Assembly (NCBI GenBank): GCA_902619855.1
Contig: CACNGE010000002.1
Span: 1-64,000, forward strand
Reading direction: 5' to 3'
From: an uncultured Bacteroidota bacterium
GTDB taxonomy: Bacteria > Bacteroidota > Bacteroidia > Flavobacteriales > Flavobacteriaceae
DNA length: 64,000 nt
Shown: piece after piece, positions 29,519 to 39,540 of the stretch
Layout of the letters: each line of letters starts with the position of its first letter
Position numbering within the stretch: position 1 is the first letter of the stretch
Notes under the pieces: generated by a model
The model's input: only the letters and a program-made list of their open reading frames with translations
Database searches by the model: none
Told to the model about the DNA's origin: nothing
Position numbers and translations under genes: made by a program

Positions 29519-31058
29519 GCATTTTTTGAATCAGAGTTTTATTTAGGATAAGCATCAGTAAACCTGCAAGGACAGGAACAGCAGTAAAAATAAGGAAGAA
29601 GTTAGATAAGCCATATGACTCTGAAATTGAGTCAATAAAACTACCTGTCCAACCCCCGAGGAAATTGGCTATTGCGCTACACACAAACCAAAATCCAAAC
29701 ATTAGGCCGACCAATCGTTTGGGAGCAAGCTTACTCACATAAGACAAGCCCACAGGAGAGATACAAAGCTCCCCCAAAGTGTGAAATAGGTATGCCAAGA
29801 TCAGCCACGCAATACTTACACTTGCTGTGCTTGCGCCAAGTGGAATACCAGATGCCCCATAAGATAAAAAGGCAAATCCAAATCCGAGTAACATCAATCC
29901 TATGGCGAACTTGACAGGTCCACTTGGATTGAGTGAAGAAGCCCATATTTTAGAAAAAATTGGTGCAAAAATGACAATGAAAAGTGAATTGAGAACAGAA
30001 AACCAAGATGCTGGAATTTCAGCAACATCAGAGGCAAACTCCCTGTTGAGCATCCATATAACTATGCCCCAAATGATGGCAAAACTCAATCCTAAAAAGA
30101 AATTAGATAGTATATATTTCCCCAACATATTGCGAAACAATTCATATAGGACATAAGTCAAAATTACCATTGGAACCAGCGTGATGATGGAGTTTACAAT
30201 ATTGAATGTTTTTGATGCAGTACCAACCAAATTTCTGTCAGTATAGTCATTTGCAAATATGGTCATCGATCCACCTGCTTGTTCAAAAGCCCACCAAAAG
30301 AAAATGGTGAATAGAGAGAAAATAACTACCACAAAAAGTCGATCATTTTCAGTTTTTTTAGGTACATCTTCCGTTTCTTCTTCCGTCTCAATTTGCGTTA
30401 GCGCAAGGGCTTTTGGAGATAAACCTATATTTCCAAATATTTTCTGGGCAAACCAAAATTGAAGCATTCCAAAAAACATAAAAATCCCAGCCAAACCAAA
30501 GCCCAAATGCCATCCAACCTTTTCGCCTATATATCCACAAAGCAAAATTCCTAGAAAAGCGCCAGCGTTGATACCCATATAAAAAATGGTATATCCCCCA
30601 TCTTTAAGACTATCACCATTCTTATATAATTGTCCAACAATTGATGAGATATTGGGTTTAAATAATCCATTCCCAATAACCAGACAACTCAGACCAATGA
30701 AAAAGAATGTTGTGGAAAAAGTTTCCAATGCCATTGAGGCGTGGCCAAGAGTCATGATGAAAGCACCTAAAACAGTTGCATTTCTGTACCCTATAAAATT
30801 ATCAGCAAAGAAGCCCCCCAGTATGGGGGTTAAATACACCAACCCAGTGTACCAACCATATAAAGTCAATGCATCTTCTCTCTCCCAAGCCCAACCCTCA
30901 TCGAGCAATGATGAGGTGAGAAATAAAACTAAAATTGCACGCATACCATAGTAGCTGAATCGCTCCCACATCTCTGTAAAAAACAATACAAATAGGCCGA
31001 CAGGATGTCCAGCAATGGTTCTCTGATTGAGGGAAGATCCTCCAAATTGGTTTGACAT
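29505..31058 (-). CDS. POT-family proton-dependent oligopeptide transporter
   Basis: ORF 29505..31103; likely start MSNQFGGSSLN (31058). GLFVLFFTEMWERFSYYGMRAILVLFL, GNGLFKPNISSIVGQLY. Confidence 0.93.
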   Translation of the reverse strand: MSNQFGGSSLNQRTIAGHPVGLFVLFFTEMWERFSYYGMRAILVLFLTSSLLDEGWAWEREDALTLYGWYTGLVYLTPILGGFFADNFIGYRNATVLGAFIMTLGHASMALETFSTTFFFIGLSCLVIGNGLFKPNISSIVGQLYKNGDSLKDGGYTIFYMGINAGAFLGILLCGYIGEKVGWHLGFGLAGIFMFFGMLQFWFAQKIFGNIGLSPKALALTQIETEEETEDVPKKTENDRLFVVVIFSLFTIFFWWAFEQAGGSMTIFANDYTDRNLVGTASKTFNIVNSIITLVPMVILTYVLYELFRNMLGKYILSNFFLGLSFAIIWGIVIWMLNREFASDVAEIPASWFSVLNSLFIVIFAPIFSKIWASSLNPSGPVKFAIGLMLLGFGFAFLSYGASGIPLGASTASVSIAWLILAYLFHTLGELCISPVGLSYVSKLAPKRLVGLMFGFWFVCSAIANFLGGWTGSFIDSISESYGLSNFFLIFTAVPVLAGLLMLILNKTLIQKMHGIT

Positions 31059-31149
31059 GATACCTAGGTTTTTGTTGAGATTTGCTAATATATGACTTTT
31101 CAATCATTCGCTGATTCGTTTAATATACAAGATATCTTATCTTTACACC

Positions 31150-32475
31150 ATGGCAAATGAGGGTGTTCAAAACGGATTGGTTTCGGGCTTTTCCAAAAAA
31201 TCAAAACAAGATAAGATCGAATGGATTACCAATAAATGCTTTTCCAATCCTACACAAGCCAAAGAGATACTTCAAACCTATTGGAACTCAGACGAACAGT
31301 TACAGAACTTACACGATGAATTTATTGAAAATGCTATCAGTAACTTTTATTTACCCTTAGCAGTTGCGCCTAACTTCGTCATCAATGGGAAGAGCTATGT
31401 TCTTCCAATGGTTACAGAAGAAAGCTCGGTGGTTGCTGCCTCGGCCAATGCTGCTAAATTTTGGGCTACTCGTGGGGGGTTTCATGCCGAAATAGTGGGG
31501 ACAGAAAAAACAGGTCAAGTTCATTTTTTATTTACAGGATCTCATCAAAGCCTGAAGAGCTTTTTCAAAACTGTCAAACCCACGCTGCTAAAGGAAACAG
31601 AAGCCATTACCAAAAACATGCGTCAACGAGGGGGCGGTATCCTTGATATTGAACTGCTCGACTGTACCAAAAATATGGCAAACTATTACCAGTTGCACGT
31701 TCGCTTTGAGACTGCAGATGCGATGGGTGCTAATTTTATCAATTCGTGCCTCGAGCAACTTGCCCAAACTCTCCAAAATGAAGCTACTATCTATCCTCAT
31801 TTTTCTGAAACTGAAAAACAAATCGAGTTGGTGATGAGCATCTTATCTAACTATGTGCCTGGTAGTCGCGTAAAAGCCTGGGTAAGCTGTCCTGTAGCAG
31901 ATTTGGGAGATGATAGTGATGTCCTTGCCAAAAAGTTTGTAAAAGCAGTTAAAATCGCGCATCACAACGTATACAGAGCAGTCACGCACAACAAAGGCAT
32001 TATGAATGGGATCGATGCGTTAGCCATTGCTACAGGCAATGATTTTAGGGCAGTGGAGGCTGGCATACATGCCTATGCTGCAAAAGATGGAAACTACAAA
32101 GGGCTATCAAAAGCACGAATAGAGAAAGATGTATTTTGGTTTGAGCTTGAAATACCACTAGCAGTGGGAACAGTTGGTGGGTTAACAAAGCTTCACCCCA
32201 TGGTACAATTGTCGCATCAATTACTACAAAATCCAAATGCTAAAGAGCTAATGCAAATCATGGCAGTGAGTGGATTAGCGCAAAATTTTGCTGCCTTGCG
32301 TTCATTGGTCACCACTGGTATCCAGAGAGGACATATGAAAATGCATTTGCTGAACATACTCAACCAAATGGGTGCTAACCAATCCGAAAAAGAGGCAATG
32401 ATCAAGCACTTTACAACCAATGTTGTTAGTTATAATGCCGTTGAACAAACACTAGCAGCATGGCGGAAAAACTGA
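31150..32475 (+). CDS. mvaA: Hydroxymethylglutaryl-CoA reductase (class II-like)
   Basis: 441 aa; LPLAVAPNFVINGKSYVLPMVTEESSVVAA, AIATGNDFRAVEAGIHAYA, VGTVGGLTKLHP. Confidence 0.93.
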   Translation: MANEGVQNGLVSGFSKKSKQDKIEWITNKCFSNPTQAKEILQTYWNSDEQLQNLHDEFIENAISNFYLPLAVAPNFVINGKSYVLPMVTEESSVVAASANAAKFWATRGGFHAEIVGTEKTGQVHFLFTGSHQSLKSFFKTVKPTLLKETEAITKNMRQRGGGILDIELLDCTKNMANYYQLHVRFETADAMGANFINSCLEQLAQTLQNEATIYPHFSETEKQIELVMSILSNYVPGSRVKAWVSCPVADLGDDSDVLAKKFVKAVKIAHHNVYRAVTHNKGIMNGIDALAIATGNDFRAVEAGIHAYAAKDGNYKGLSKARIEKDVFWFELEIPLAVGTVGGLTKLHPMVQLSHQLLQNPNAKELMQIMAVSGLAQNFAALRSLVTTGIQRGHMKMHLLNILNQMGANQSEKEAMIKHFTTNVVSYNAVEQTLAAWRKN

Positions 32476-33374
32476 CATATTATAGCGCTGGGAAGTTGCT
32501 CATCACGAGTGAATATGCAGTAATCGATGGAGCTTGTGCCCTCGCTTTACCAACCAAATTGGGGCAACGCATGACTGTTATTGATGCGGAAAAATCTCAC
32601 TTGCATTGGGTAGCAAAGGACATGGATGGAAAAATTTGGTTTGAAAATGATTTTGACACGATTGATTTTAATCCCATTCATCAAAAGGATAATGTGTCGA
32701 AACGACTCCAACAAATCTTAATCAATGTGCGTGAGCAAAACCAAAATTTTTTGGCAGAATTGAAAGGAGCAGTTATTGAAACCCAACTCAATTTTTCAAG
32801 AAACTGGGGTCTTGGAAGTTCATCGACATTGATCAATAATATAGCGCAATGGGCGAATGTAAATCCATTTGATTTGCAACAAAAAGTTTTTGGAGGAAGT
32901 GGATATGATATTGCATGTGCCCAAAAATCTTACCCTATCACTTATCAGCTGATCAACCAAAATCCAATTGTAACAGATGTGAGCTTTCACCCTCCATTTC
33001 ATCAGCATTTGTTTTTCGTATATATGAACAAAAAGCAAAACAGTCGAGCTTCTATTCGTCATTACTACAAGGGTGTGACAGATCAGTTGATTGATGCACT
33101 GAACACACTCACAAAAAAGTTCATAGACGCCAAAACTGTGAGTGATTTCCAGATGCTAATGCTTGCACATGAAAGCATTGTCTCCAAACTGATTGGCATT
33201 GAGCCAGTAAAGGAGGCTGAATTTTCAGACTATGAAGGGGTAGTCAAGAGCCTAGGTGCTTGGGGAGGAGATTTTGTTCTTGCTTGTGGCTCTACAAAAA
33301 GCAAGGAATATTTTGCAGCAAAAGGGTTTAAAGTGTGTTTTGCCTATACTGAACTTATTTCTACCGCTATTTAA
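32460..33374 (+). CDS. GHMP-family kinase, mevalonate-pathway-like
   Basis: 304 aa; SAGKLLITSEYAVIDGACALALPT, NWGLGSSSTLINNIA; overlaps the HMG-CoA reductase end. Confidence 0.88.
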   Translation: MAEKLTYYSAGKLLITSEYAVIDGACALALPTKLGQRMTVIDAEKSHLHWVAKDMDGKIWFENDFDTIDFNPIHQKDNVSKRLQQILINVREQNQNFLAELKGAVIETQLNFSRNWGLGSSSTLINNIAQWANVNPFDLQQKVFGGSGYDIACAQKSYPITYQLINQNPIVTDVSFHPPFHQHLFFVYMNKKQNSRASIRHYYKGVTDQLIDALNTLTKKFIDAKTVSDFQMLMLAHESIVSKLIGIEPVKEAEFSDYEGVVKSLGAWGGDFVLACGSTKSKEYFAAKGFKVCFAYTELISTAI

Positions 33375-33516
33375 AATCAAGAGTAATCACCAAAGTCACT
33401 GCTGATCCAGTTGGCTTTCCTTTGTCATCATGTAAATCTTCTATTTTGAAACTCAATTCATTATTTGTTGTAACAATTGAAGATGTCGATAAAATTAAAA
33501 TGAACCGAAAAAAAAT
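33374..33516 (-). pseudogene. Possible C-terminal remnant of a LytS-type sensor histidine kinase
   Basis: Minus-strand reading FFRFILILSTSSIVTTNNELSFKIEDLHDDKGKPTGSAVTLVITLDFK* with no plausible start; the IEDLHDDKGKPTGSAVTLVI segment resembles the kinase C-terminus. Confidence 0.3.
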
Positions 33517-33578
33517 TTCTTAAGCTATCGATAGTGTGGCTGCGAAAAATCAAACAATGCCCGAATTATGTCGTTATT

Positions 33579-33586
33579 TAATTTTG
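33579..33586 (+). promoter_or_regulatory. Candidate -7 box upstream of an orphan terminator
   Basis: TAATTTTG matches TAnnTTTG; a sigma54-like TGGCATGATAAATGTG lies just downstream at 33594-33609. Confidence 0.3.
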
Positions 33587-33653
33587 TAAAGTTTGGCATG
33601 ATAAATGTGACGTAGTATTTAACTTAATAATTTTTTGTTAGTTATTGTTTTTT

Positions 33654-33691
33654 ACGCCTGCACTGCTTATACCTTGGTGCAGGCGTTTTTT
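33654..33691 (+). terminator. Rho-independent terminator with no ORF directly upstream
   Basis: ACGCCTGCAC-13 nt-GTGCAGGCGT perfect 10 bp stem (33654-33663 / 33677-33686) followed by a T tract. Confidence 0.88.
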
Positions 33692-33742
33692 ATAATGTTT
33701 AGCTATCTTTATAGATGATAAAAATAATACTTTTACTTTTTT

Positions 33743-34987
33743 ATGAATTTAAATCGTTACCTCTTTATAGAATTTCTAAACAAACAAAATATTGAAATTG
33801 GTCTTGCTTGGTGGATTGATTTCATTGTTACATCATCCCTACTTTTACTTATATCTTTTCTATTGGCCACTGTTTCAAAAGCTGTTATTAAAAAGATTTT
33901 AATTAAACTTTCTAGACAAACAAAAACGCATTTGGATGACTATCTTTTATCATCTGGTTTTTCAAAAAATATCTCTAGACTAATACCTTATGTTTTTCTG
34001 CTCTCTATAGTACCGTTTTGGATTGTTGATAGCCCCACTACAACCTCGAACGTAATGTTACTACTCAATGTATATGGGGTAATTGTTTCGGTTTGGATTT
34101 TTATAAGCATTCTCCAAACATTACGCGCTTATTTAATCACACTTGAATCATTTAAAGACAAGCCTATAGACAGCTATGTTCAGGTTTTTATGTTGCTCAT
34201 TTGGATCATCGGGATCATCGTAATTTTTTCTATCCTCACTGGAAAAGAAGTTGGATATTTCCTAACAGCAATGGGAGCACTATCGGCAGTGCTGCTATTG
34301 ATATTTAAAGACACCATTTTAGGGTTTGTTGCCAGCATTCAGATTGCAGCAAATGATTTGGTGAGAATTGGCGATTGGGTTACGATGGAAAAATATGGTG
34401 CAGATGGCGATGTGATAGAGATTAATCTATCAACTGTTAAGATTCAAAACTTTGACAAGACCATCACAACCATTCCAACCTATAATCTGATTTCTGATTC
34501 CTTTAAGAATTGGCGAGGTATGGCAGAATCTGCTGGGCGGCGTATCAAACGCTCCATTCTGATCAGTACGCCGAGTATTCGCTTTCTAGAAAGTGGTGAA
34601 TTAGAAAAACTACGTCAAATTGAACGAATTTCAACCTATCTCTCAGAACGAACTTCTGAAATCGATCAAGACAATCAAGCATCAAAAAGCGATAAGTCGA
34701 TTGCCATTAATGGTCGAAATCTGACCAATTTGGGTGTTTACCGACAGTATGTTGAAAATTATCTAAAAACGCATCCCAAAATCAGTGATCAACTAACCGT
34801 AATGTGTCGCCAGCTTCCCCCTAACCAATTTGGTGCAACTCCATTGGAAGTTTATGCCTTCAGTAATGATAAAGAGTGGGTGGCATATGAGCACCTGATT
34901 GCGGATATATTTGATCATTTATTAGGTGCATTAGAATATTTTGATGTAAAGAGTTTTGAAGTAGGTTCTCCAAAAATTCGAGATTAG
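33743..34987 (+). CDS. MscS-family mechanosensitive ion channel
   Basis: 414 aa; GYFLTAMGALSAVLLLIFKDTILGFVASIQIAANDLVRIGDWVTMEKYGADGDVIEINLSTVKIQNFDKTITTIPTYNLISDSFKNWRGM. Confidence 0.93.
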   Translation: MNLNRYLFIEFLNKQNIEIGLAWWIDFIVTSSLLLLISFLLATVSKAVIKKILIKLSRQTKTHLDDYLLSSGFSKNISRLIPYVFLLSIVPFWIVDSPTTTSNVMLLLNVYGVIVSVWIFISILQTLRAYLITLESFKDKPIDSYVQVFMLLIWIIGIIVIFSILTGKEVGYFLTAMGALSAVLLLIFKDTILGFVASIQIAANDLVRIGDWVTMEKYGADGDVIEINLSTVKIQNFDKTITTIPTYNLISDSFKNWRGMAESAGRRIKRSILISTPSIRFLESGELEKLRQIERISTYLSERTSEIDQDNQASKSDKSIAINGRNLTNLGVYRQYVENYLKTHPKISDQLTVMCRQLPPNQFGATPLEVYAFSNDKEWVAYEHLIADIFDHLLGALEYFDVKSFEVGSPKIRD

Positions 34988-34998
34988 ATCTGTTTTTC

Positions 34999-36429
34999 TT
35001 ACTTTATATATGAAAACGGAAAAATATAGCTCATTCCCATCTGGATCCCGATTCCTTGTGCATCGGCTGGAGTCGCAATGCCACCAAAATCATTTATTGC
35101 CATATGGAATTGCAAAGGTCCAAAACGAAATGCCGCAGCACAAGCCCAGACGGTATCGCCTCCAACGAACATCATTGTAGGTGATAAGCTAAGTGCGTTT
35201 CGAATCCCTAAATTGGCAGAAAATGCATAGGTGTCTCGCTTGTAATAAGGAGTGGCGTAGTGGGCATACATTGCGCCAAAGTCAAGGTTTTTAAGCAAGC
35301 GAAACTCAGCACCCATCGAAATCGTATATGGCAATTTCTCTGTGTAGGAATCTTCTGTAAGCTGGAAACTAAATTCATTTTTGATATCCTCTTTAAGCTC
35401 GTCTAATACATCCTCTGGGCTTTTGTAGTCGTCTGCCTGATCGTCAATCGAGTCACTGAAATCAGCCCCTGTGTAGCGATATGTTGTTTCAAGGGTTAGT
35501 TGTTTGATATCATTTTTCCATCGTATTTCGCCAATATCCGTAACAGCAGCACTCAATACAAGCTTTGGACTGACAGTATAGACTAGTCCCAGATCTACCG
35601 CATAACCCGGATTGTCGGTTGAAAAGATTTGATTGGGGGAGCCTACACTGATATCATCAATTAAATCGTAAGTATCTAAAGTAAACTCTATGGGTCCAGA
35701 AACTCGAATATCTGCTTCCGCACCTATTTCAAGGGTGTTGTCTGATTCTATTCCACGAAGAGACAAGGCAAACTTGTTTGTTGTGATGTTAAGTCCACCC
35801 AATAAATATTTTAGTCTTAATCCAGCCCATAGTTTGTCATCTATTTCTCTTGCATAGGTAGCACCCAGTTCTGAATAAACAGAGCTGTTAATTCGAGCAT
35901 GTCCTGTTGAGAAGTCCTGATCATAGAAAGGCGCATTTCCTTGGGTCAGCAATTCAACATAGTTTTTATCGAAGCTTAGCCCACCTGTTACACGCTGTCG
36001 AATTCCGAACCCAAAATAAGAACTTCTCTGTATTTTAATTTCATTATCAACTTTATATTCATTGGCAGTCCTTACAAAACCAAACTGAACAAGAAGAACT
36101 TCTCCGCTAATATCAAGATAATTTTTATTACCCAAGGCCTTACGAAATCGATTAAAATCTAAAACTATAGAGTCTGCCAAATTTCCTGTCCCCTTTTGAA
36201 TCAGGTCACTATATCTAAAATTCAAATTTGTTTCCAAGGCAAAGGATTGGATATCGATGTGTTTAGTTATGGAATCCGCAACAAATAATATAGGATTAAA
36301 ATGAAGCTTTGATGTATTGTTTTTCTGGTGATAAGTGGAATAACTAATTTGTGAGTAGCTCGAAGATATCATAAAAAGTAAAACGAAAGACAACCTACCT
36401 CGCACAAAATGTAAAGTTCTATTATTCAT
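34999..36429 (-). CDS. Outer-membrane beta-barrel protein, DUF5723-like
   Basis: ORF 34999..36459; likely start MNNRTLHFVRGRLSFVLLFMISSSYSQ (36429). Alternating beta-strand pattern, AVDLGLVYTVSPKLVLSAAVTDIGEIRW. Confidence 0.65.
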   Translation of the reverse strand: MNNRTLHFVRGRLSFVLLFMISSSYSQISYSTYHQKNNTSKLHFNPILFVADSITKHIDIQSFALETNLNFRYSDLIQKGTGNLADSIVLDFNRFRKALGNKNYLDISGEVLLVQFGFVRTANEYKVDNEIKIQRSSYFGFGIRQRVTGGLSFDKNYVELLTQGNAPFYDQDFSTGHARINSSVYSELGATYAREIDDKLWAGLRLKYLLGGLNITTNKFALSLRGIESDNTLEIGAEADIRVSGPIEFTLDTYDLIDDISVGSPNQIFSTDNPGYAVDLGLVYTVSPKLVLSAAVTDIGEIRWKNDIKQLTLETTYRYTGADFSDSIDDQADDYKSPEDVLDELKEDIKNEFSFQLTEDSYTEKLPYTISMGAEFRLLKNLDFGAMYAHYATPYYKRDTYAFSANLGIRNALSLSPTMMFVGGDTVWACAAAFRFGPLQFHMAINDFGGIATPADAQGIGIQMGMSYIFPFSYIK

Positions 36430-38512
36430 CAACATCGATTTTAACTTCAAGTTGGACATTTAATTCGATTGTTGAATTGGCAGAAATTATAGCATTCTTA
36501 GTTTCGGCGTCGGAAGAGCTAATCATCAATTCAAAAGGAATACCGTTTACATCCGCTAAGTCCGTGATTTCGTCTTGAGTTAAAGAAATCGACATTCTTC
36601 CTGAAGCGGGCTCCGTCACCTCCCCGATGTCAGAAATAGGAGCGGGATTTAGCAATAAGGGGTCCAGCTCGAAAAATACATTTTTAGAGAGAGTATCAAT
36701 CATTTGTGTATTTAATTGAACCTCGAGAGGTAGTTCTGAGCGATAATCAAAATGTAGCGTTGCTTCAAATATTTGGTCAAGATCACTTGTGTCAATCGGA
36801 GAATCGATGGTCAAGGTGTCTAAAATTTCTACATTGTTAATATTAAAATGCAAAGGCGTTTCAGCATAAATGTCAATCCAAAACTCGGACTCATCATGCA
36901 AAAAATTATCATTTACTGCATTTGGATTTACATCTAGGGTTGCATTAAGATTGAGTTTGTCATCTGGAATGAACGATATGAATTCGTCCAGGTTGCTATT
37001 GGATTTATCATAGAACCATTCGGTTTGAGCAATCTCATATAGTTGTGTAGCTGCTTCAATAGGTTGATCATTATTGTCTAAAACAAACTGGAATTGAGAG
37101 CCATCAGTTCTCTTCCCAAATAAATCGTAAGAAAATGACAACGGAATCCCAAAGCCGTTGTGTGCTGTAAATGTTAGTTTTGAGTCGGCAACACTTACTT
37201 TGTCATACAAATCGGTGAGTTTTTGATTAATTTGAATTGAATCTGAAACAATGTGTTGTTTGGTAGTAAAGTTTCCATACACATACTCAAAATCAACAAC
37301 ATCAAATAAAGCTTTATAATGCAAATCCCGATTTGCTTCAAGTATGTCACCTTGCTGTAGATCGATCGTCAAATCATAGTCAATTGAAAATTGGCTACTG
37401 CCTGTGACTGGATCTGTAGTGAATTCAATAGCTGTGTTTTTTAAATCCTCCAAAAAAACTTGTGTTTGATTGTTTCCAAGAACTGTATAATGTAATTGAA
37501 GAGGTAGTCCATCAACAGTAAGGTCATCGCTGTTAATATGTAACTCAATAGTATGATCAATTTCATTGACGAATTCTAACTTCATAATACTTTCTTCAAG
37601 ATACATCTGTGCAAGTGATATATCACCACTTTCATCAAGTTCTATTGATGTTGAAAAGGAATAGTTAAAACTTTGAGCTTGATTTAATTCCAACTGATCA
37701 ACGCTTGCATCGAATAAGCTGAATTGAGTGTCAATAAACTGGCTTTGACTATCGACTATAATTGTTTGGGTACTTCCAAGAGATTGGATATCCATGCGAG
37801 CTTCTAATTTTTTAGAAATTATCAAACCGTCAATTTGAATAAAAGACATTTCTGAAGTATTTTTTGCTATCGAAAAGGTTTCAGAAGATGTTATCAGTTG
37901 GTTGTTTTCATCGTAAATTAATATTCTTACATCCGCATCAATCGGAAACTCATTTGTAACCGTAAATTCTATTGAACCATCAAAAAATCTGACACTTTGA
38001 TATGGCTCATTATAAAAATCTATGGTTCCCAGAGTAATTGTAGACTGAAATGAAGGATTCACTATTGTTGTGCCATCAGGAATTTGAGTAACTTCGCTCA
38101 TCGAAATCCGATTAAAATAATTGGTTGTATTTTCCAATTCTACTGCAGACAAAGTGTATGTAGACTCAACTTCGGAAGAAAGCTCTGTTGGGTCATAAAT
38201 ATCCTCAATTGAGGTTTCTACCAGTCTTTGAATCGAATCGGAAACATAAATAGTCGCATAATCATCTCTTTCATAATCAACGTTGAAATCTAGACGATCG
38301 AGAAAAGAGTTGAGTTGAATATCGGCTTTAGCAACTGGAAGTTTTAAACTAGGTGTCAAGCCTGTATCATTACTTAGTTTATCGAGCTCGAATAATTCGG
38401 TGTCACAAGACAGTTGTATTCCCAAACAAAATAATAAAAAAAATACTAAAGGTTTTATTAGTTGACGCAAGGTTAATAGTTTTGATAAAATTATATAAAA
38501 CAAGTATTGCAA
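36422..38512 (-). CDS. Uncharacterised beta-rich lipoprotein
   Basis: 696 aa; PLVFFLLFCLGIQLSCDTELF lipobox; no recognised domain. Confidence 0.75.
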   Translation of the reverse strand: MQYLFYIILSKLLTLRQLIKPLVFFLLFCLGIQLSCDTELFELDKLSNDTGLTPSLKLPVAKADIQLNSFLDRLDFNVDYERDDYATIYVSDSIQRLVETSIEDIYDPTELSSEVESTYTLSAVELENTTNYFNRISMSEVTQIPDGTTIVNPSFQSTITLGTIDFYNEPYQSVRFFDGSIEFTVTNEFPIDADVRILIYDENNQLITSSETFSIAKNTSEMSFIQIDGLIISKKLEARMDIQSLGSTQTIIVDSQSQFIDTQFSLFDASVDQLELNQAQSFNYSFSTSIELDESGDISLAQMYLEESIMKLEFVNEIDHTIELHINSDDLTVDGLPLQLHYTVLGNNQTQVFLEDLKNTAIEFTTDPVTGSSQFSIDYDLTIDLQQGDILEANRDLHYKALFDVVDFEYVYGNFTTKQHIVSDSIQINQKLTDLYDKVSVADSKLTFTAHNGFGIPLSFSYDLFGKRTDGSQFQFVLDNNDQPIEAATQLYEIAQTEWFYDKSNSNLDEFISFIPDDKLNLNATLDVNPNAVNDNFLHDESEFWIDIYAETPLHFNINNVEILDTLTIDSPIDTSDLDQIFEATLHFDYRSELPLEVQLNTQMIDTLSKNVFFELDPLLLNPAPISDIGEVTEPASGRMSISLTQDEITDLADVNGIPFELMISSSDAETKNAIISANSTIELNVQLEVKIDVDE

Positions 38513-38529
38513 TCGCCGTTAATTGGGTC

Positions 38530-39540
38530 TTACATATTATTTGTACTAAAGCGCTTATAATTCCCCCTTCGATTTTGGGAAAATCGGTCGAAATCCATAG
38601 TCACACCAATTTGAACAATAGATGGCGGATTGTATGTGGTTTGTGAGCTCGGAAATGTATAGGTTAAATCGACCCGATAATTATCGGAGGAGAAACCTGT
38701 TATAAAACCAAATTCGAGTGAGTTATTTTCTTTGTATTTTGCCAAAGACTGTAAAATTCCCAAAGTAAATCCATCCATTTGTAGTTCTTGAGATGAATAG
38801 ATTCTCAAGTTTTCTCCAGCTTGTTGTGCATATAAATATGTCAACATGTATGAATTGTCAGGGAGGAAACTTCTTCCGTATTGGTTCACATTAAATTCCA
38901 GAGCAGCTTGAAGAGAAAATGAAATTTCTTTTTCAAGCTCAGACTCGTTATTAAAAGACACATTGGGGGTGTTAATGTGATCTAAGCTCAATCCAATCAA
39001 AAATCTTTCATTGTAAATAAGAGCTGAAGCGCCAATATCAAAGTAGTTTGTTGCTGGAGAAAAATCGGCCAGTGGATCTCTGGAAACTCCTGAAATTGTT
39101 CCGAGGGTAAGGTCAATTTGATCTTGAAAAATTAGAGCACCTCGATCGATATTATCAGATCCTATTCCAAGCGTTAAAGCGCCAAGGATATAGGTGTCAA
39201 AGTTGATTGGAATTTTGTAAATATAACTTAGGTCAATATTATTTTCTGTCAGGCCTAGATTTGTTAAACTAAATGAGTTCACGTCGAGTCCAATACTAAA
39301 ATTCATTTCTTCAAAAGCAAAATTTCCGTAAAGGTATTTGTTGTCAATGTATGATGTCCCTTCTCCAAAATTAAATTGACTGTAATAAACTCCTGCTTTT
39401 GACACCATGTTAATTCCATGGTAGCTAGGGTTGATAAACTGCATGTTACGGGAAGATGAAATAAATCTTTCCTGAGCAAATGCGGATAAATTTGCAAACA
39501 ATAAAAATAAACTAATATGAACTATTTTCACTTTCATCAT
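38530..39540 (-). CDS. PorP/SprF-family type IX secretion-associated outer-membrane protein
   Basis: 336 aa; signal peptide, FISSSRNMQFINPSYHGINMVSKAGVYYSQFNFGEG, RFLIGLSLDHINTPNVSF; ATGA overlap with the giant gene. Confidence 0.88.
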   Translation of the reverse strand: MMKVKIVHISLFLLFANLSAFAQERFISSSRNMQFINPSYHGINMVSKAGVYYSQFNFGEGTSYIDNKYLYGNFAFEEMNFSIGLDVNSFSLTNLGLTENNIDLSYIYKIPINFDTYILGALTLGIGSDNIDRGALIFQDQIDLTLGTISGVSRDPLADFSPATNYFDIGASALIYNERFLIGLSLDHINTPNVSFNNESELEKEISFSLQAALEFNVNQYGRSFLPDNSYMLTYLYAQQAGENLRIYSSQELQMDGFTLGILQSLAKYKENNSLEFGFITGFSSDNYRVDLTYTFPSSQTTYNPPSIVQIGVTMDFDRFSQNRRGNYKRFSTNNM

